Of a DNA stretch of 64,000 bases, positions 39,039 to 47,578 are shown piece by piece. The stretch is taken from the NCBI RefSeq assembly GCF_000829415.1, contig NZ_AP014637.1, forward strand, positions 1,438,001 through 1,502,000, read 5' to 3'. Position numbers and translations under genes: made by a program. This DNA is from Pseudomonas sp. StFLB209. GTDB lineage: Bacteria > Pseudomonadota > Gammaproteobacteria > Pseudomonadales > Pseudomonadaceae. The notes below the pieces were generated by a model. It saw nothing but the letters and a program-made list of their open reading frames with translations. It was not told the DNA's origin and ran no database searches. The first letter of the stretch is position 1. Every line of letters starts with the position of its first letter.

Positions 39039-39097
39039 TCATTTTTTGAACAAAACACGTAAGCATCGAAAAATATTCAGTTTTTTCTAAAAAAAAG

Positions 39098-39126
39098 TTG
39101 ACGCATCTCCGGAAAACGCTTTTAAT
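39098..39126 (+). promoter_or_regulatory. Sigma-70 promoter for tRNA-Phe
   Basis: TTGACG at 39098-39103 and TTTAAT at 39121-39126 are 17 bp apart. A GC-rich discriminator (GCGCCCC) follows, typical of stringently controlled tRNA promoters. The tRNA begins 11 bp further. Confidence 0.75.
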
Positions 39127-39136
39127 GCGCCCCGTA

Positions 39137-39212
39137 GCCCAGATAGCTCAGTCGGTAGAGCAGGGGATTGAAAATCCCCGTGTCGGCGGTTCGATTCCGT
39201 CTCTGGGCACCA
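39137..39212 (+). tRNA. tRNA-Phe (GAA)
   Basis: A complete 76-nt cloverleaf: acceptor arms GCCCAGA and TCTGGGC, D loop GCTCAGTCGGTAGAGC, anticodon GAA at 39170-39172, T arm GGTTCGATTCC, and an encoded CCA end. Confidence 0.98.
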
Positions 39213-39248
39213 TCTTCAAATCAGGTGGTGCACGCATCACCCGATCAG

Positions 39249-39279
39249 TAAAAAACCCGCCCAGTGCGGGTTTTTTATT
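39249..39279 (+). terminator. Terminator after tRNA-Phe
   Basis: AAAAACCCGC and GCGGGTTTTTT form a hairpin with a T run, 37 bp after the tRNA. Confidence 0.88.
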
Positions 39280-39710
39280 GCCTGCAGGAAATGCCTTTGG
39301 CAGCGTTGCGTTCGATTCGCCAGCATCCCGACCAACGATAACAGGCAGGCGGTTTGCCGAACGGGCGCGAAGACAACCGCAACCCGCTCTCAATGCGCAT
39401 CAAGGTTCAAACCAGGCAACCCTCAAACATCGGTAGGAAAAAAACCACCCGCGCGCTAATCATGAGTGAAATCAATATATTGAACTTTCAATTTCATACG
39501 ATTGAAACATCCCGTTCTTTATATATTCACCGCCATTACCGGACTCGCCACCAGCGCCTGTTTTCCGACTACCAGTCAAAGTAATGACACGCCAGGTAAA
39601 AACCCGACAAACCGCCAAAAATGGGCTACCAGCGGCCAACCGGCTGTTTCCGGGGCAGGTGCTGGCATAGTAGTATCGTATTAATACTTTCTTCTTTTGC
39701 GATGTTCGAT
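39280..39710. other. Intergenic region before the pilin cluster
   Basis: About 430 bp. It contains an inverted repeat TTTCAAT / ATTGAAA (39486-39492 and 39501-39507, 8-nt loop) and an AT-rich stretch before the pilin start. A 60-codon frame from TTG 39502 to 39684 begins with a lipoprotein-like leader, but no ribosome binding site supports it. Confidence 0.45.
39502..39684 (+). CDS. Possible small lipoprotein (doubtful)
   Basis: A 60-codon frame starting at TTG encodes a hydrophobic leader YIFTAITGLATSAC, reminiscent of a lipobox, then a short Ser/Thr/Gly-rich region. It lacks a ribosome binding site and starts inside an inverted repeat. It is recorded because it sits 26 bp upstream of the pilin gene and could be a leader. 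It may be chance. Confidence 0.2.
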   Translation: MKHPVLYIFTAITGLATSACFPTTSQSNDTPGKNPTNRQKWATSGQPAVSGAGAGIVVSY

Positions 39711-40166
39711 ATGCGTGCTACAGCCTGCAATAAACAAAGCGGTTTTACCCTCGTCGAATTGCTGGTGACCGTGGCTGTGGTCGGCATCCTGGCAGCCATC
39801 GCCATCCCCTCCTACGAGAGCTACGTGACCAAGAGCAAGATCAAGGGCGCGCAGTCCGATCTCGCCGCACTGAGCCTGGTGATGGAGAACTTCTACCAGA
39901 AGCAGCTCAAGTACCCGACCAACACCGCCAGCACCACTGCCGAGTCGCGCTGCGTGGCCGCCACCGGCACGACCACGTGTTCCGTGTCGGGCTGGCAGCC
40001 TAGCCAGGACGGGTTCATCTACAAGATCGTCACCGCCACCGCCAGCACCTACAAGCTTGAAGCGTTGGGCAGCAGCGGCAAAGTCAACGGCTGCAGCATC
40101 ACCCTGACCCAGGACAACGTGCGTGCCATCGCCAGTTGCAGTGGCTACAACGGCGGCTGGCAATGA
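39711..40166 (+). CDS. pilE: Type IV pilin-like minor pilin (PilE type)
   Basis: A 151-residue prepilin. The leader MRATACNKQSG is followed by the N-methylated helix FTLVELLVTVAVVGILAAIA with Glu at +5, then IPSYESYVTKSKIKGAQSDL as in PilE. Two Cys pairs lie in the C-terminal part (SRCVAATGTTTCSV and later). ATG 39702 is possible; neither start has a good ribosome binding site. Its stop overlaps the next gene. First of five pilin-like genes in one direction. PilE primes the type IV pilus together with other minor pilins. Confidence 0.85.
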   Translation: MRATACNKQSGFTLVELLVTVAVVGILAAIAIPSYESYVTKSKIKGAQSDLAALSLVMENFYQKQLKYPTNTASTTAESRCVAATGTTTCSVSGWQPSQDGFIYKIVTATASTYKLEALGSSGKVNGCSITLTQDNVRAIASCSGYNGGWQ

Positions 40167-40633
40167 ACCGCAGCCGTGGTTTTACCCTGATCGAGCTGAT
40201 GATCACGTTGGCGATTTTCAGTTTTCTGATCACCATGGGCTCGCAACTGACCAAATCCTGGACCGACAGCGCCAGGCAGCTAGAAGCGGCCAACCTGCTC
40301 AAGCAAGGCATCAGCCGCGCCAAGGCCACCGCCCTGCGCAACCCCGGCGCGGCCCAAAGCAACGCGCCAGCCGCCGCGCTGTGCAGCTCTGGCCAGACAC
40401 TCAAGCTGTTCAGCGTCGCCGACCTGGCCAGCATCAACTGCGCAGCCACCGACAACATTCTCTGGCAAGCCAACCTGCCCGGCTCCGCAACCCTGCAGAG
40501 CAGCGGAACCAATATCACCTGCATCGCGTTCAACAGCCGGGGCCTGCCAGTCACCGGCAGCAACTCGTGCACGACCAGCACCATCAACGTAACGGTTGGC
40601 AGCGAAGCGTCAGTCAATGTCGAGATCATTTAA
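40163..40633 (+). CDS. fimT: Minor pilin, FimT/GspH type
   Basis: A 156-residue prepilin with a short leader MNRSRG followed by FTLIELMITLAIFSFLITM; Glu5 is present. The C-terminal part shows the GspH/FimT pattern (ITCIAFNSRGLPVTGSNSC). ATG 40163 overlaps the stop of the preceding pilin. FimT-like pilins bind DNA in naturally competent species (family knowledge); whether this one does is open. Confidence 0.82.
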   Translation: MNRSRGFTLIELMITLAIFSFLITMGSQLTKSWTDSARQLEAANLLKQGISRAKATALRNPGAAQSNAPAAALCSSGQTLKLFSVADLASINCAATDNILWQANLPGSATLQSSGTNITCIAFNSRGLPVTGSNSCTTSTINVTVGSEASVNVEII

Positions 40634-41024
40634 GCCCGCACGCCACCGTCAACGTGGCGACATCCTGCTGGAATCGTTGATCGGCATCGTGCTGATGTCG
40701 ATCATCGGCCTGGGCATGACCTACGCCACCTCCCGCGCCGCCGTGGCCCAGCGCGACATGAAGGTGCAGAACATTGCGGTAAGCCAGATGCGGGATTTGA
40801 TCAGTCGGTATGGCAAGACGCTGTGTGCGGGCAATGCTGCCCTGGCGAAGATCACCGTACCGATGCAGACCGCAGCGCTGACGCTGGATGCCAGCTGCAC
40901 CAACACCGCCAGCATTACCGTGGACGGCATGACGATAGACACCTCTGGCGCCGTCGTCCTCACCACGCGCAGCAGCGACAGCACTGTGTTCGGCGGCGTG
41001 ATTCGGGTCGGTGACGAAACGTGA
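40617..41024 (+). CDS. pilV: Minor pilin, PilV-like
   Basis: A 135-residue prepilin-like protein. The cleavage region reads RQRG then DILLESLIGIVLMSIIGLGM: Asp replaces the usual Phe at +1, while Glu at +5 is kept. It overlaps the end of the preceding gene. Position and size fit PilV. The start within the overlap (ATG 40617) is the only reasonable ATG. Confidence 0.75.
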   Translation: MSRSFKPARHRQRGDILLESLIGIVLMSIIGLGMTYATSRAAVAQRDMKVQNIAVSQMRDLISRYGKTLCAGNAALAKITVPMQTAALTLDASCTNTASITVDGMTIDTSGAVVLTTRSSDSTVFGGVIRVGDET

Positions 41025-41713
41025 AACGCCCCCAGCGCGGGTTCAATCTGATCAGCTTGATGATTGGCATGACGCTGTCGCTGATCAGCATCCTGGCGAT
41101 GCTCGCGCTGTACAAGAACATGGTCGGCATCTCGGTGCGCTCGATTCAGGATGCGCAGCAGGACGGCCAGGTCAGCGCGGGTTTTCTGACCGCGCAACTT
41201 GAGATGCGCAATGCGGGATTTGGCATGGATTTACCCATTTCCAACAGCATCGTGCTGCTGGCTGGAGCGACACTGACAAACAACACTTTAAGGGCAACCA
41301 ACGAGTACCCCCAGCCGGTCGAGAACACAGGCAACGCTTTGGTCTGGGTTTCCCAGTTGTCGTCCACAGTCGCCCCCAGTTGCGCTGGATTACTAGCTCA
41401 GGATGGCCAACTGTTTTATCTAAAGGGCGCTAGTAGTTGTACTGAGATTGCACATTGGCGCACTACCAACTGGACGAGCACGGTATTAGTAGCCGCCCCC
41501 AAGAGCCCTACCGATGACAGCAATTACGGAAATCTCCAGCCCGCAGGCTTTTTCAAGACAGAATCCGCACCGTGCTGGCCATTCGGCAAGACCGAAACCC
41601 TGACCAACCGCCTGAAAGTCATCATGACAGCCTCAATCAGTGCCAAGGACTCAGCCGGTAACGCGGTAAAAAGCGTCAGTGAAATCTGCCTGCCCAACCT
41701 TCCCACCTCGTAG
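41021..41713 (+). CDS. pilW: Minor pilin, PilW-like
   Basis: A 230-residue prepilin-like protein starting at GTG 41021, overlapping the pilV stop. Leader MKRPQRG is followed by FNLISLMIGMTLSLISILAM; the +5 residue is Ser, not Glu. The length and the position between pilV and the pilX-like gene fit PilW. The DNA around 41270-41480 is less GC-rich than the flanks. Confidence 0.75.
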   Translation: MKRPQRGFNLISLMIGMTLSLISILAMLALYKNMVGISVRSIQDAQQDGQVSAGFLTAQLEMRNAGFGMDLPISNSIVLLAGATLTNNTLRATNEYPQPVENTGNALVWVSQLSSTVAPSCAGLLAQDGQLFYLKGASSCTEIAHWRTTNWTSTVLVAAPKSPTDDSNYGNLQPAGFFKTESAPCWPFGKTETLTNRLKVIMTASISAKDSAGNAVKSVSEICLPNLPTS

Positions 41714-41725
41714 CAGGATTGCACC

Positions 41726-43942
41726 ATGAGCCTTTCACGCCTGCTACCCGCCATGCCTCTGCCCACGCGACAACGCGGCATGGCCACGACCCTGATCATG
41801 ACCCTGACCGGCGTGGCCCTGACGGCCGCTACGGTGGGAATGATGTACAGCATCCAGGGCGCAGGGGAGCAACAGATGGCCAGCCACGCCAACGTCCCGG
41901 CCGAGTCACGCGCCTGGGAAGGGGTTGAAGTGCTGCGCAAGTACCTTGCCGAAAAGAACCCGGACGCACCCGCCTGCACTGACACCACCACACCGCGCAG
42001 CAAACTGATCGATACCCCGGCCATTGCTGCGACCATCGTGTGCAAGGAAACCGCGAACGGCAAAACCCTGTTCACGGCCAACATCACCGGCTACAGCAAC
42101 GTCAGCAGCCAGCGCGCCAAAGCCACCTCAACCCTGCAAGCGGTATACGAGAAAGGCGCGGGCGCCAGCCCGGCCGGGCAGACCCTGGGCAATGCCCTGA
42201 CCTTCAACGGTGACCTCAATTACAGCGGTGGCTCGCTGTCGATCGTCAACGGCCCCTACCTGGCTTACATCAACCTCAATGGCACGCTGAGAATCACCAA
42301 CGGTGCCAGAGCGTCAGTGTCCGGTTGCGCCAAGGCCGGTATCGAACTGTCCGGCGGCGGGGTCGCCGACAACGCGATCCTGCGCACCGAAGGCACCTTC
42401 AGCATGAGTTCGGCCAGCCCGCCCAACAACCTGACGCTGGGCGCCAAGAACATCAATATCACCCAGGATGGCGGCAGCTACATCTCGATCAAGGCCGGAG
42501 CCTTCAGTGCCGACGTGATGTCCGGCGGCAGCAAGATCGGCACGGCACTGGTCGGCGGCGTGATCAACACCGACACCGCCAGAACCATCACCCCTGTCAC
42601 AGAAGGCACCTCGCTGATAACCCTGAGCGGCTCACCTGCCACGGTGTATGCGCTGGACCTGAGCAAGATCAGCCTGTCGGGCAGTACCATCACCACCACC
42701 GCTGCGGGCGCGGCCAAAAAGATCTCCGGCGACGCCAGCCTGCCGGCGACGATCACCATGACCTACAACGCGGTGTATGGCGGCGAAGTTGCCTTCCGCA
42801 ACTCCACGGTCGGCACCTTCTGGGCCAACAACATCAACTTCACCGGCTGGAGTGCCAACTACTCGCTGCTCAAGGCCCACGGCAACGTCTCGATCCTGAC
42901 CGCGACAATTGGCCAGTTCCAGGGCGGCGGCAATCTGTCGGTAACCCAGTGGAATACCCCGACCTTCAGCAACGCCAGCCGGATCTCCGGCGCCATACTC
43001 AATAACAGCGGCGGCACGCCTTATACCGGCAACCCGATTGCCAACCTGAGTTTTGCCGTCCCCAATTCGTCTCCCGGCTTGCCCGGCGTGCCGTTCTGCG
43101 ACCTGACCCTCAGACCGGTCGATGTCTCAACCTTGCGCGACCAGGCCAACTACGTGTTCTATTTCGATGGCAACACGCCGATGCTGAGGATTCAGAACGT
43201 CAAAAGGGCCAACGGCACAGCGGTCGACCCAGGCCCGTATAACCTCACCACCTTTGACTTGCAGCGTATCGGGGGTGCCGATTTTCTGATCTGTAACTGG
43301 TACTACAACAGTGGTGGCAACAACACCTGCGGCAAGAATGCTACGCCCAGCAACGGCTGGGTATTCAACGGGATCATGGCATTCCCGCCCGGCGTCGCCT
43401 GGTTTCAGGGCAACGTGACCCTCGACGGCGTGCAAATGGCCCGCTTCAGCAATACCTTTCTCAGCACCGGTGACGTGACCTTGACCAGTTCGTCCAACGC
43501 ACCGATTTACGCGCCGAACTTTTCCGGCCCCAGCTTCACCTGCGGCGGCGCCTTCTATGCCACTAACCTGTGCAAGAGCACCACGGCCCTGGCGACCTGG
43601 ACCGACTCCACCGGCACCACCCGCACCGGCATGCCCATCGGCAATATCGCGGTCGAGGCCGAACGTGCGCTGTACACCAACGGCTGGACGATCTGGGGCA
43701 ACGTGATTCTCGGTGGTCTGGTCAATGCTTCTGGCGCGACCACCAACATCAAAGGCGGGCTGTCCACCGGCAACAACGGCGTGACCGCTACCACCATCGG
43801 TGCGGGCGGTATCGCGGTGGACGTATCCAACATGAGCAGTGACCAGAGCATCGTCGGCACCACCACCGCAGGCTCTGGCAGTACGACAGGCGGAACAGGC
43901 GGATCGGGCACCACAACCGTGAAATGGGTACGCCCTCTGTAG
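41726..43942 (+). CDS. Large PilX-like minor pilus protein
   Basis: A 738-residue protein in the pilX position of the minor pilin operon. A prepilin-like N-terminus (RQRG then MATTLIMTLTGVALTAATVG) is followed by a conserved PilX-like region to about residue 150. About 580 residues of Gly/Ser/Thr/Asn-rich, beta-rich sequence come next. They have many strand-like repeats (GGGSL, TLGAKNINI, GNVTLDGVQMARF) and a Gly/Thr-rich C-terminal stretch. Ordinary PilX is about 170-200 residues, so this is an extended version, perhaps with an adhesin-like exposed domain. No pilY1 follows. Confidence 0.75.
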   Translation: MSLSRLLPAMPLPTRQRGMATTLIMTLTGVALTAATVGMMYSIQGAGEQQMASHANVPAESRAWEGVEVLRKYLAEKNPDAPACTDTTTPRSKLIDTPAIAATIVCKETANGKTLFTANITGYSNVSSQRAKATSTLQAVYEKGAGASPAGQTLGNALTFNGDLNYSGGSLSIVNGPYLAYINLNGTLRITNGARASVSGCAKAGIELSGGGVADNAILRTEGTFSMSSASPPNNLTLGAKNINITQDGGSYISIKAGAFSADVMSGGSKIGTALVGGVINTDTARTITPVTEGTSLITLSGSPATVYALDLSKISLSGSTITTTAAGAAKKISGDASLPATITMTYNAVYGGEVAFRNSTVGTFWANNINFTGWSANYSLLKAHGNVSILTATIGQFQGGGNLSVTQWNTPTFSNASRISGAILNNSGGTPYTGNPIANLSFAVPNSSPGLPGVPFCDLTLRPVDVSTLRDQANYVFYFDGNTPMLRIQNVKRANGTAVDPGPYNLTTFDLQRIGGADFLICNWYYNSGGNNTCGKNATPSNGWVFNGIMAFPPGVAWFQGNVTLDGVQMARFSNTFLSTGDVTLTSSSNAPIYAPNFSGPSFTCGGAFYATNLCKSTTALATWTDSTGTTRTGMPIGNIAVEAERALYTNGWTIWGNVILGGLVNASGATTNIKGGLSTGNNGVTATTIGAGGIAVDVSNMSSDQSIVGTTTAGSGSTTGGTGGSGTTTVKWVRPL

Positions 43943-44017
43943 ACATCGCACTTGGGTTTTACCGCCGTCTGCGTTTCAATGGCGGCCCACGCCACACCGA
44001 CACCCAAGGACACCTTC

Positions 44018-44509
44018 ATGGCCTCCTCAGACAAGCAGCAAAAGCGCGCCCAACGCGCAAAACTCAAGGCCAAGCAGAATCGCTCCGGCCAGAAGCCGAA
44101 GACGTCGGTGCATTCGCTGTTCGATTCGCCGTTGGTCGATCAGCCGTTCGATGACGTGAAAATCGACCTGAGCACCTTTGACTTCCAGGACCTGGTCGAG
44201 AATGGCTTCGACCCGGCCGATTACGAAGACCTGTTCGAAACCATGCATCAGGCCGAGGCCATCAGCCAGATCGCGCTGTGCGCGGTATTCCTGCAATACC
44301 CGGTACTGGAACTGGTATTGGCCGAGCAGAACGACGAAGAAGCCACCGACTTCATGATGGGCCTGCTGATCACCTATCGCGCGATTTTCCATAATGAAGA
44401 CGAAGACACCGCGCTGGAATGGATCAGCACACCCGCATTCCAGGCTGCCTACCAGAAGGCTTCGGACCTGCTGGTGATGCGCAACGAAAGCCAACGCCGC
44501 GGGCGTTGA
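44018..44509 (+). CDS. Hypothetical acidic protein
   Basis: A 163-residue soluble protein of unknown function. A Lys/Arg-rich N-terminus (KQQKRAQRAKLKAKQNRSGQ) is followed by an acidic helical domain (DFQDLVENGFDPADYEDLFE and further). ATG 44018 has CAAGGACACCTTC upstream. It stands alone between the pilin genes and gabP. I do not recognise the family. Confidence 0.75.
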   Translation: MASSDKQQKRAQRAKLKAKQNRSGQKPKTSVHSLFDSPLVDQPFDDVKIDLSTFDFQDLVENGFDPADYEDLFETMHQAEAISQIALCAVFLQYPVLELVLAEQNDEEATDFMMGLLITYRAIFHNEDEDTALEWISTPAFQAAYQKASDLLVMRNESQRRGR

Positions 44510-44545
44510 GGCAATTCCTTTCAAGCCCTTGCCTGGGCTTTGTGA

Positions 44546-44734
44546 CTGACAGAAAGCAGGCAGTTGCGCCTTGATCGTCTGGCCGAAGAGCTTGCCGGGA
44601 AGCTGATGGCTTACCGGCAATAGTCAGAAGAAGCCGGCGAGACCGCTGCCGAGGCACGCGCGAGCGCAGAACAGTTCGCGCAGGACCTGATACGCGCCAC
44701 AGAGCGCTTGCTGGCTATATCACCGGCGCCCTGA
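44546..44734 (+). pseudogene. Decayed CDS fragment with in-frame stop
   Basis: One reading frame has protein-like, helix-forming content (RLDRLAEELAGKLMAYRQ, then TAG at 44621, then SEEAGETAAEARASAEQFAQ and RATERLLAIS) up to TGA at 44732. The stop in the middle and the missing start suggest the tail of a dead gene. The family is unknown. Confidence 0.4.
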
Positions 44735-44740
44735 GAAACC

Positions 44741-44824
44741 GCAGGAGCTGCTGTAGGAGCTGCTTCAGCAGCGAACAATACAACCTTGTTGCGGCTAATG
44801 TTCGCGGCTAAAGCCGCTCCTACG
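44741..44824. repeat. REP cluster after gabP
   Basis: GTAGGAGCTGCTTCAGCAGCG faces TCGCGGCTAAAGCCGCTCCTAC. A partial extra copy GCAGGAGCTGCT precedes it. Confidence 0.8.
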
Positions 44825-44862
44825 GGCCAGTCGGCCCCGATGCGCCGGGGCCGATCATGCGG

Positions 44863-46257
44863 TCAATTCAGCGCCGCAGCACCCTGCTCACCCGCCGCCT
44901 TGCGGCGCCGTGAAACCAGCAAACCGGTGGCAACCACACCCAGGCTCAGCAGTGCGGTGGCGACGATTTCCATGCGGTGTTTTTCCATGAACAGCATGGT
45001 GATCAGCACGCCGCTGATGAAGATGATCACCGCCCAGGTCAGCCACGGGAACAACCACATGCGGAAGGTCAGCGGCTCGCCGCTGGCGACCAGTTTGCGG
45101 CGCATGCGCAGTTGCGACACGGCGATCACCAGGTACACCAGCAAAGCGATGGCGCCGGAGCTGGCCAGCAGGAACTGGAACACGGCCTCTGGGGCGATGT
45201 AGTTGGCGATCACGGTCAGGAATGCCGCAGCGGTCGACAGCATCACCGCCCAGTAAGGCGTACCGGCCTGGGTGGTGCGCTTGGCAACGGCTGGTGCATC
45301 ACCGCGTTTGCCCAGCGAGTAGAGCATGCGCGAGGCGGTGTACAGCGCCGAGTTCAGGCAGCTGGTCACGGCGATCAAGACGATGATGTCCACCACCATC
45401 TTGGCGTTGGGAATGCCCATGCGCTCCAGCACGGTCTGGTAGGAACCAACCGAGGCCAGCAGCGGGTCGTTCCACGGCACCAGCGCGACCACGATGAAGA
45501 TCGACACCAGATAGAACAGGCAGATCCGCCAGATCACCGAGTTGGTGGCCTTGGTGATCTGTTTCGCCGGGTCTTTGGACTCGGCCGCTGCAATGGTGAC
45601 GATCTCGGTGCCCATGAACGAGAACATGGTGGTCAGAATCGCTGCGAGCACCGCACCCATACCGTTAGGCATGAAGCCGCCGGTGTCGAACAGGTGGCTG
45701 ACGCCGCTGACCTGGCTGGTCGGCAGAAAGCCGAAAATCGCTGCCAGGCCCAGCGCGACGAAGGCGACGATGGACAGCACTTTGATCAACGCGAACCAGA
45801 ACTCGAACTCGCCGTAGTTCTTCACACTGAACAGGTTGGTCGCGGTCAGCAGCAGGGTAATGACCAGCGAGTAGACCCAGAACGAGATGTTCGGCCACCA
45901 GGCATGCAGGATCGCTGCGGCCGCGTTGGCTTCCAGCGGGATCACCAGTACCCAGAACCACCAGTACAGCCAGCCGATGGTGAAGCCGGCCCAGCGACCG
46001 ATGGCGCGGTCGGCATAGGTCGAAAACGAGCCGGTGTCCGGAGAAGCCACGGCCATTTCGGCCAGCATGCGCATCACCAGCACCACCAGCGTACCGGCAG
46101 CGGCATAGGCCAGCAGCACGGCCGGGCCAGCGGCGGCGATGGCATGCCCGGAGCCGACAAACAAACCGGCACCGATTACCCCGGCAATCGACAGCATGGT
46201 GATGTGCCGAGGTTTCAACCCTTGGTCGAGGGTAGAGAAATTTGCGGAATTGCTCAT
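44863..46257 (-). CDS. gabP: GABA permease
   Basis: A 464-residue APC-family transporter with 12 hydrophobic segments. LKPRHITMLSIAGVIGAGLF is the first-helix signature. WVLVIPLEANAAAAILHAWW is typical of GabP, and FSFMGTEIVTIAAAESKDP is helix 6. AAAGGTGCTTTAA precedes ATG 46257. A sigma-54-type promoter lies upstream, as expected for nitrogen-controlled uptake of 4-aminobutyrate. Proline and other amino acids may also be substrates. Confidence 0.88.
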   Translation of the reverse strand: MSNSANFSTLDQGLKPRHITMLSIAGVIGAGLFVGSGHAIAAAGPAVLLAYAAAGTLVVLVMRMLAEMAVASPDTGSFSTYADRAIGRWAGFTIGWLYWWFWVLVIPLEANAAAAILHAWWPNISFWVYSLVITLLLTATNLFSVKNYGEFEFWFALIKVLSIVAFVALGLAAIFGFLPTSQVSGVSHLFDTGGFMPNGMGAVLAAILTTMFSFMGTEIVTIAAAESKDPAKQITKATNSVIWRICLFYLVSIFIVVALVPWNDPLLASVGSYQTVLERMGIPNAKMVVDIIVLIAVTSCLNSALYTASRMLYSLGKRGDAPAVAKRTTQAGTPYWAVMLSTAAAFLTVIANYIAPEAVFQFLLASSGAIALLVYLVIAVSQLRMRRKLVASGEPLTFRMWLFPWLTWAVIIFISGVLITMLFMEKHRMEIVATALLSLGVVATGLLVSRRRKAAGEQGAAALN

Positions 46258-46790
46258 TTAAAGCACCTTTGCGAGACGAGCCAGACACATCGGAGCGCTT
46301 CGTAAAAAGAATGCTACGGCGATGTTCTTTATTCTTTACGCAAATTCCGCGCCAGAATGTTCCAAAAACGACGTCGCTCAGGAACCACCTGACTTACAGA
46401 CGAAAAAACGATCGAGATCTTTTACGGGGCTGTTCGGGATTTGTTACCGAATACCACAAGCGAACGGGCGTCAACGCACCAGCGAGAAACACTCTGTAGT
46501 AACAGGCACTGTTATGGTGCACAGCAAAACGTAACCACCGGGCACAAGCGGCTTCCCTGTACCGACCAAAGCTGGCAACATCGCGCCTTTTTTGCGCAAG
46601 GCCGTCGGCAATGGGGCAATCCCCCGGCATGAACGGTTTCTGTTGCGGCGACAGTCCCCTGCATCCATGCGACACGCCGCCACATCCTGCACCTTTGGCA
46701 CTATGGTCCGATTCTGGCGCTATGCTAGCTTGGCGCACGCCAAGGAAGGCCACCAACAAGCAGGAGCGTATCTATCTATGAGGAACCCAC
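46258..46790. other. Divergent promoter region gabP / ABC transporter
   Basis: About 530 bp with no supported gene. It holds the gabP sigma-54 promoter (46339-46355). It also has a weaker match TGGCGCTATGCTAGC at 46715-46729 facing the ABC operon, with the right 10-base GG-to-GC spacing but a poor -12 box. Confidence 0.5.
46339..46355 (-). promoter_or_regulatory. Sigma-54 (-24/-12) promoter for gabP
   Basis: On the minus strand CTGGCGCGGAATTTGCG matches YTGGCACGrN3TTGCW at all but two positions, with GG and GC 10 bases apart. Start of transcription would be near 46329, about 70 bp before the gabP ATG. Confidence 0.8.
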
Positions 46791-47564
46791 ATGGCCGAGG
46801 CCACGCCCGCCCTGGAAATCCGCAATCTGCACAAGCGCTACGGCAAGCTTGATGTACTCAAGGGCGTCTCGCTGACCGCCCGCGATGGCGATGTCATCTC
46901 GATTCTTGGCTCGTCCGGCTCTGGCAAGTCGACCCTGCTGCGCTGCATCAACCTGCTGGAAAACCCGCACGAGGGCCAGATCCTGGTCGCCGGTGAAGAG
47001 CTGCGCCTGAAAGCTGCGCGCAACGGCGAGCTGGTGGCCGCCGATAACCGGCAGATCAACCGGCTGCGCAGCGAAATCGGTTTCGTGTTCCAGAACTTCA
47101 ACCTCTGGCCGCACATGAGCGTGCTCGACAACATCATCGAGGCGCCGCGCCGGGTGCTGGGCCAGAGCAAGGCGGAAGCCATCGAGGTGGCCGAAGCGCT
47201 GCTGGCCAAAGTCGGTATTGCCGACAAGCGCCACGCCTTCCCGACCCAGCTCTCTGGCGGTCAGCAGCAACGTGCGGCGATTGCCCGGACCCTGGCCATG
47301 CAACCGAAAGTGATCCTGTTCGACGAGCCGACTTCGGCACTCGACCCGGAAATGGTCCAGGAAGTGCTCAACGTCATCCGTGGCCTGGCCGAAGAAGGCC
47401 GGACCATGCTGCTGGTGACCCATGAAATGAATTTCGCCCGGCAGGTCTCCAGTGAAGTAGTCTTCCTGCACCAGGGGCAGGTCGAAGAGCAGGGCACACC
47501 CCAGCAAGTCTTCGAGGCCCCACGGTCGGTAAGGTGTCAACAATTCATGTCGAGCAATCGTTAA
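46791..47564 (+). CDS. Polar amino acid ABC transporter, ATP-binding protein
   Basis: A 257-residue ATPase of the HisP/ArtP/GlnQ type. Walker A GSSGSGKST, signature LSGGQQQR, Walker B VILFDEP and the switch His in LLVTHEM are intact. GAGGAACCCAC precedes ATG 46791. It heads an ATPase - binding protein - two permeases operon, probably importing basic amino acids (arginine, histidine or ornithine), judged from similarity only. Confidence 0.93.
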   Translation: MAEATPALEIRNLHKRYGKLDVLKGVSLTARDGDVISILGSSGSGKSTLLRCINLLENPHEGQILVAGEELRLKAARNGELVAADNRQINRLRSEIGFVFQNFNLWPHMSVLDNIIEAPRRVLGQSKAEAIEVAEALLAKVGIADKRHAFPTQLSGGQQQRAAIARTLAMQPKVILFDEPTSALDPEMVQEVLNVIRGLAEEGRTMLLVTHEMNFARQVSSEVVFLHQGQVEEQGTPQQVFEAPRSVRCQQFMSSNR

Positions 47565-47578
47565 ACGGAGCAACACCC

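Noticed and set aside
41719..41928. Extra small pilin gene in another frame
   Set aside because: It overlaps the start of the large PilX-like gene and has no prepilin motif.
46714..46729. Sigma-54 promoter for the ABC transporter operon
   Set aside because: GG/GC spacing is right, but the -12 box reads TAGC rather than TTGC and the -24 box is only partly matched, so it is mentioned only in the intergenic note.
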